In this document: positions 60,709 through 64,000 of the stretch, piece by piece
How the letters are laid out: every line of letters begins with the position of its first letter
Numbering within the stretch: the first letter of the stretch is position 1
Origin: Opitutaceae bacterium
GTDB taxonomy: Bacteria; Verrucomicrobiota; Verrucomicrobiia; Opitutales; Opitutaceae
Assembly: GCA_016795545.1 (NCBI GenBank)
Contig: JAEUGX010000050.1
Location: 19,402-83,401, forward strand
Direction of reading: 5' to 3'
Length of the DNA: 64,000 nt
Notes under the pieces: model-generated
Told to the model about the DNA's origin: nothing
Seen by the model: only the letters and a program-made list of their open reading frames with translations
The model's database searches: none
Position numbers and translations under genes: made by a program

Positions 60709-62571
60709 ATGTTCAATCTCGACGAACTGAAGAAAGAGACGGTTAACAACAATCGTTATGAGCGTCGCTTGGCCGTCCTGGTGGACGAAGGCCAGGAGGT
60801 GGACCGGATCAGGACGGTGGTCGCCGGGGCCATCGAAAATGTGGGCAAGGCGCGACGCTCCTTTGTCATTTATGGCGAGCCCCAGAGCGGCAAGACCGAG
60901 ATGATGATCGCACTGACCGCGAAGCTGCTGGACGAAGGATTTCGGATCGTAGTGGTGCTCCTCAATGATAGCGTGCAACTGCTGGGGCAAAATTTGGAAC
61001 GCTTTCAGCGTTCCGGGATTTCCCCGGCGCCGAAAAAATTCAGCGAGATTCTTTCTCCCGAGGTAAAGATCGGCGATCACCCGTGGGTCATTTTCTGCAA
61101 AAAGAACGCCAAGGATCTTCAGAAACTTTTGGAGAAACTCGATGGCATCGACTCCCGCCGGGTGGTGATCGACGACGAGGCCGACTACGCCACCCCGAAC
61201 ACCAAGGTGAACAAGCAGGACCGTAGCCGGATCAACGACCTGACGGGCCAGCTTTTGGGCACGGAGGGCACCTACATCGGCGTCACGGCGACGCCGGCAC
61301 GGCTCGACCTGAACCGCACCCACGAGAACCAGAACGAACACTGGATCGATTTCCCTCCGCACCAGAATTACACCGGTCAAGATAAGTTTTTCCCTGTGAC
61401 CCTGGCGAACATGCCCTACCGGCTTACGTTGCTGGGCGACTCGGGCGACAATCCGAAATACCTGCGCGAGGCACTTTTTTGTTTCATGGTCAACGTGGGC
61501 CACCTCAACACCCGCATCAACAGCAAGGAGAAGAACTACTCGTTGCTCGTCCACACCAGCGGCAACAAGGCGGACCACTCCCTCGACTACAAGCAGGTCA
61601 TCAAGATTTTCGAGGCATTGCGCGAGGAGGGAGACACCCACCACCGGCCCTATTATCAGCGAATCTGGGAAATCGCGGAAAAACGCTATCCCGGCCACGC
61701 CAAGGAAATCACGCGGTATGTGCTGGAGAACAACGGTCGGAACAACGTGGTGGTGATGAATAGCGACAAGGAGGTCAATGCGGCCGACAACCGCACCGCG
61801 ACCACGCCGACCTCGCCGTTCACCGTCGTGATCGGCGGGAACATTGTTTCTCGTGGTGTCACCTTCAACAACCTGCTGTCGATGTTCTTCACGCGGGACG
61901 TGAAGCATAAACTGCAACAGGACACTTATATTCAGCGGGCACGCATGTTTGGTTCGCGAAAGGACTACCTGAAATATTTCGAGCTGATCATCCCGCAGAG
62001 CCTCTACCTCGATTGGCAGAAATGCTTCATCTTCCATCGCCTCTCACTCGAATCCCGCAAACAAAACCGGCGAACACCGGTGTGGCTGGATGGCGACCGC
62101 ATCAGCGCGGCGGCCAGCTCAAGCATCGATAAGACCAACGTGTCGGTGGATCGTGGCGAGATGAGCTTCGAACTCTTCGACTACGAGGCGACCAAGGATC
62201 GCCTCGCGGAGATCATCGCCGGATCGGCGACCGGCTTGGACAAACTCAAACAGATTTCAACCCTACTCGGTGCAGACATGCTACCGGGCTACCTGCTGAA
62301 CTACATTGCCACCTTTTGTCCGGAGGGCGACCGCTCGCTGGCGGTTCATCTGCCGCGCTCTATTGCCGGCTACACGGAGAAGAAAGGCGAGATGGACAAG
62401 GCCACCATCACGCGCTCCAAGGGATTCATTGGCGACCGCGAGATGGAAGTCGGCCGGTTCCCCGACGCGATTCATCACGTGAATGTCCTCTTTAATGAGA
62501 CTGGCCGCGCCCGTGTCTTCTATCGTTATCGCGGGAATGTCCGGTTCTTGAAGGCCGGTGCGCCCGTATGA
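60709..62571 (+). CDS. Z1-domain superfamily II ATPase/helicase
   Basis: A 620-residue protein. Walker A is GEPQSGKT at 56-63, motif II is DDEAD at 155-159, and GVTATPA at 191-197 serves as motif III. SRGVTFNNL (381-389) and QRARMFG (409-415) supply the C-terminal helicase motifs. The middle and C-terminal parts match the Z1 domain known from restriction-like operons with MORC-type ATPases and DNA methylases. It lacks an obvious nuclease motif. The ATG at 60709 is used; 60685 is an in-frame alternative. It overlaps the 148-residue gene (ATGA). Confidence 0.85.
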   Translation: MFNLDELKKETVNNNRYERRLAVLVDEGQEVDRIRTVVAGAIENVGKARRSFVIYGEPQSGKTEMMIALTAKLLDEGFRIVVVLLNDSVQLLGQNLERFQRSGISPAPKKFSEILSPEVKIGDHPWVIFCKKNAKDLQKLLEKLDGIDSRRVVIDDEADYATPNTKVNKQDRSRINDLTGQLLGTEGTYIGVTATPARLDLNRTHENQNEHWIDFPPHQNYTGQDKFFPVTLANMPYRLTLLGDSGDNPKYLREALFCFMVNVGHLNTRINSKEKNYSLLVHTSGNKADHSLDYKQVIKIFEALREEGDTHHRPYYQRIWEIAEKRYPGHAKEITRYVLENNGRNNVVVMNSDKEVNAADNRTATTPTSPFTVVIGGNIVSRGVTFNNLLSMFFTRDVKHKLQQDTYIQRARMFGSRKDYLKYFELIIPQSLYLDWQKCFIFHRLSLESRKQNRRTPVWLDGDRISAAASSSIDKTNVSVDRGEMSFELFDYEATKDRLAEIIAGSATGLDKLKQISTLLGADMLPGYLLNYIATFCPEGDRSLAVHLPRSIAGYTEKKGEMDKATITRSKGFIGDREMEVGRFPDAIHHVNVLFNETGRARVFYRYRGNVRFLKAGAPV

Positions 62572-63014
62572 TCCGCGAGTTCGAGCAATTCCATGGCTTT
62601 GTCCTCGCTCGCCTGTTGCATGGTAGCGACCGCGGCGTGCACATCGAGCGATACTCGCCGTCATCCAATGCGGGCTATGTGGTCGCCGGGCGGGTCGGCC
62701 TTTACGTCAAACACTGCTCAAAGCGAATGACGCCGTGGCATTTCACCTTTCAGCCCGACCACCGCCGCGAATGGACCGACATGGCAGAAAAACTGAACCA
62801 GATGTTCGCGGTGCTGATTTGCAACGACGACGGCATTGTCTGCCTCAACGCCGCGGAACTCCACTTACTTCTCGGCCCTGGAACGTCCGCTGCTTGGATC
62901 AAAGCAGCGCGCCACGCACGCGAGATGTATGAAGTCACGGGCTCGGCCGATGATCTCGATCACAAGATCGGCGCTGGCGAGTTTCCCGCCAAGGTGTTCG
63001 AAACCCTACGCTAG
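62568..63014 (+). CDS. 148-residue protein of unknown family encoded with the Z1 ATPase
   Basis: I do not recognise this family with confidence. It is alpha/beta: a basic first part (ARLLHGSDRGVHIERYSPSS), then strand-like GYVVAGRVGLYVKHC and FTFQPDHRREWTDMAEKLN. MFAVLICNDDGIVCLNAAEL and a helical C-terminus follow. The Y-V-K and I-C-N-D-D-G pattern loosely recalls small nuclease-like folds, but no PD-(D/E)XK motif is clear. The ATGA overlap shows that it is co-translated with the ATPase. Its stop codon overlaps the methyltransferase stop on the other strand at CTAG. Confidence 0.7.
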   Translation: MIREFEQFHGFVLARLLHGSDRGVHIERYSPSSNAGYVVAGRVGLYVKHCSKRMTPWHFTFQPDHRREWTDMAEKLNQMFAVLICNDDGIVCLNAAELHLLLGPGTSAAWIKAARHAREMYEVTGSADDLDHKIGAGEFPAKVFETLR

Positions 63015-64000
63015 GCCGCGCGCTTGAATGAAAGCACAACCTCTTGCCGCATACGTGAGCTGAAGGTAGCCCCGGCATTGGGGGCAGCCGGTGGCGGCAA
63101 ATAGCGCCGATTTGGCGGCAGCGACCGCGTGCGCTTTTTAATCAACCGCAATCCGTTCCGAATGGCGACGGCCTCGACGACGGCGGAATTTCGTACGAAA
63201 GTCCCGTGCACCGATGAATTCCCGACGACGTAAATTGCTTGTCCCGCCGCGGTCAGAATGCGCGCCACTTCTCGCAGCGAAGCATCCATGTCCTTGATGT
63301 AACGGGCGAAAATGGCGGCGTCCCGGCCCTGAAGACGTGGGCGCAGTCTGAGTTCGCGGATGATTTCCTCAATCCGACCCTTGGTCGCTTTGGGCGACAG
63401 CGATACTTCCGCGCCAATGCTCCGGCCGCGCAACCGCCGGAGCCGAGCCAAGGAATACCCCATCCACGCCAGAGAGAACTTGCTGCAGCGCATGTAGTCG
63501 ATGGCGTTCAAATAGGGTGGCGAGGTTAGAACCAAATCGACCGAGCCCGAGCGAATGGGCAACCGACGCGCGTCGCCCAGTGTCGTCGTTACTGCCGGCC
63601 CGGTCTTGCCGGAACGACGATGCGGGACGTTCGTCACCACCGTCTCGACCGCCTCCAAAAACTTGTTGAAGGGTTTAGTCGGCGCGACCTCGAATTTTTT
63701 ATGCGGCCGGCTGTGGGAAAGGTCCATCGCCCGTGATGCGCCAGATTGCTTGGTGATGATGAGTCGTGAAAACGCGCACCAGAGCGCCCGCCGTTCCGCC
63801 GGCTCGTGCACCCGTCGCACGGAATCCGCCAATGCGGCCAACTGACGGCGCGCATACGGGTCGAACCAGTAACGGACAAATTCTTTGGTCTCGGCGTCCG
63901 CCCCAGGTGGATAAGCTCGGACCACCGGAAGGTCAGCAAATCTTGCCCGGGCACGCTCGAGCACCACCGCCGCTCGCCGGCGCACCGCATCTGGATCGAG
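63011..64000 (-). CDS. DNA methyltransferase (N4-cytosine/N6-adenine type), 5' part beyond the window
   Basis: The frame is open through base 64000, so the start is outside; about 329 codons are visible. VDLVLTSPPYLNAIDYMRCS carries the amino-methyltransferase motif IV, TSPPY. AAGQAIYVVGNSSVHGTFV and a late QEVVLSFKR follow. The SAM-binding F-x-G-x-G/P-F-x-G-x-G motif is not in the visible part, so it probably lies upstream, beyond the window edge. The gene converges with the Z1 operon and the stop codons overlap. It could modify host DNA to protect it from the Z1 system, or methylate for regulation. Confidence 0.85.
   Translation of the reverse strand, partial: LDPDAVRRRAAVVLERARARFADLPVVRAYPPGADAETKEFVRYWFDPYARRQLAALADSVRRVHEPAERRALWCAFSRLIITKQSGASRAMDLSHSRPHKKFEVAPTKPFNKFLEAVETVVTNVPHRRSGKTGPAVTTTLGDARRLPIRSGSVDLVLTSPPYLNAIDYMRCSKFSLAWMGYSLARLRRLRGRSIGAEVSLSPKATKGRIEEIIRELRLRPRLQGRDAAIFARYIKDMDASLREVARILTAAGQAIYVVGNSSVHGTFVRNSAVVEAVAIRNGLRLIKKRTRSLPPNRRYLPPPAAPNAGATFSSRMRQEVVLSFKRAA

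Noticed and set aside
1..64000. CRISPR arrays, rRNA genes or complete insertion sequences
   Set aside because: No regularly spaced repeats, rRNA signature or intact transposase was seen; the 19-bp repeats at 59.5-59.7 kb are only two copies.

Overview
The window is a high-GC bacterial chromosome segment, most likely from the Verrucomicrobiota and probably the family Opitutaceae. This is inferred from a TonB-dependent receptor with an Opitutus-style N-terminus, a Tat-exported sulfatase, a partial protein resembling the Verru_Chthon cassette secretion proteins, and integrase and nucleotidyltransferase families that I recall from this phylum. No 16S rRNA is present to settle it.

Region 1 (about 1-19,050) is mostly housekeeping. 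It holds ebfC-recR, tRNA-Gly(CCC), a Fur-family regulator, dxs-xseB, an M48 protease, an endonuclease/phosphatase-fold enzyme, hemW with an M23 peptidase, an orphan response regulator, the agmatine-to-putrescine pair aguB-aguA, rpsA with a strong terminator, a methyltransferase, a cardiolipin synthase and tRNA-Tyr(GTA).

Region 2 (about 19,066-46,000) is a large carbohydrate or catabolic locus. A DeoR regulator diverges from a tightly overlapping run: a BadF-type sugar kinase, a cupin phosphoglucose isomerase, a mannose-6-phosphate-isomerase-type cupin, a long class I mannose-6-phosphate isomerase with an extra N-terminal domain, and a DapA-like lyase. An S9 peptidase, a sodium:solute symporter, a TonB receptor and a secreted predicted beta-propeller protein follow. 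Then a LacI regulator diverges from a nine-gene operon (33,729-44,276): a second beta-propeller paralogue, RidA, an FAD oxidoreductase, an MFS transporter, a tandem pair of related proteins of unknown function, a creatininase-family hydrolase, a serine hydrolase and a YfcC-like carrier. A sulfatase faces this operon. An exact 16-bp motif occurs three times in this locus, each time just upstream of a transport or hydrolase gene, and suggests a shared regulon. The simplest reading is uptake and breakdown of one polymer-derived, possibly sulfated, compound. The substrate cannot be read from sequence.

Region 3 (about 46,200-55,500, minus strand) is a second core block: a small basic coiled-coil protein, radC, a SurA-like chaperone, mfd, rnc, two ABC-2 permeases and a ParA ATPase.

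Region 4 (55,500 to the end) looks like an accessory or defence island, with more AT-rich gaps. It has a frameshifted small gene, a nucleotidyltransferase with a basic partner, hipBA, a tyrosine-recombinase remnant with 19-bp direct repeats, a trypsin-fold protease, a Z1-domain superfamily II ATPase, a 148-residue partner of unknown family, and a DNA methyltransferase that runs off the window. The Z1/148-aa/methyltransferase/protease group is the best candidate for a poorly described system.
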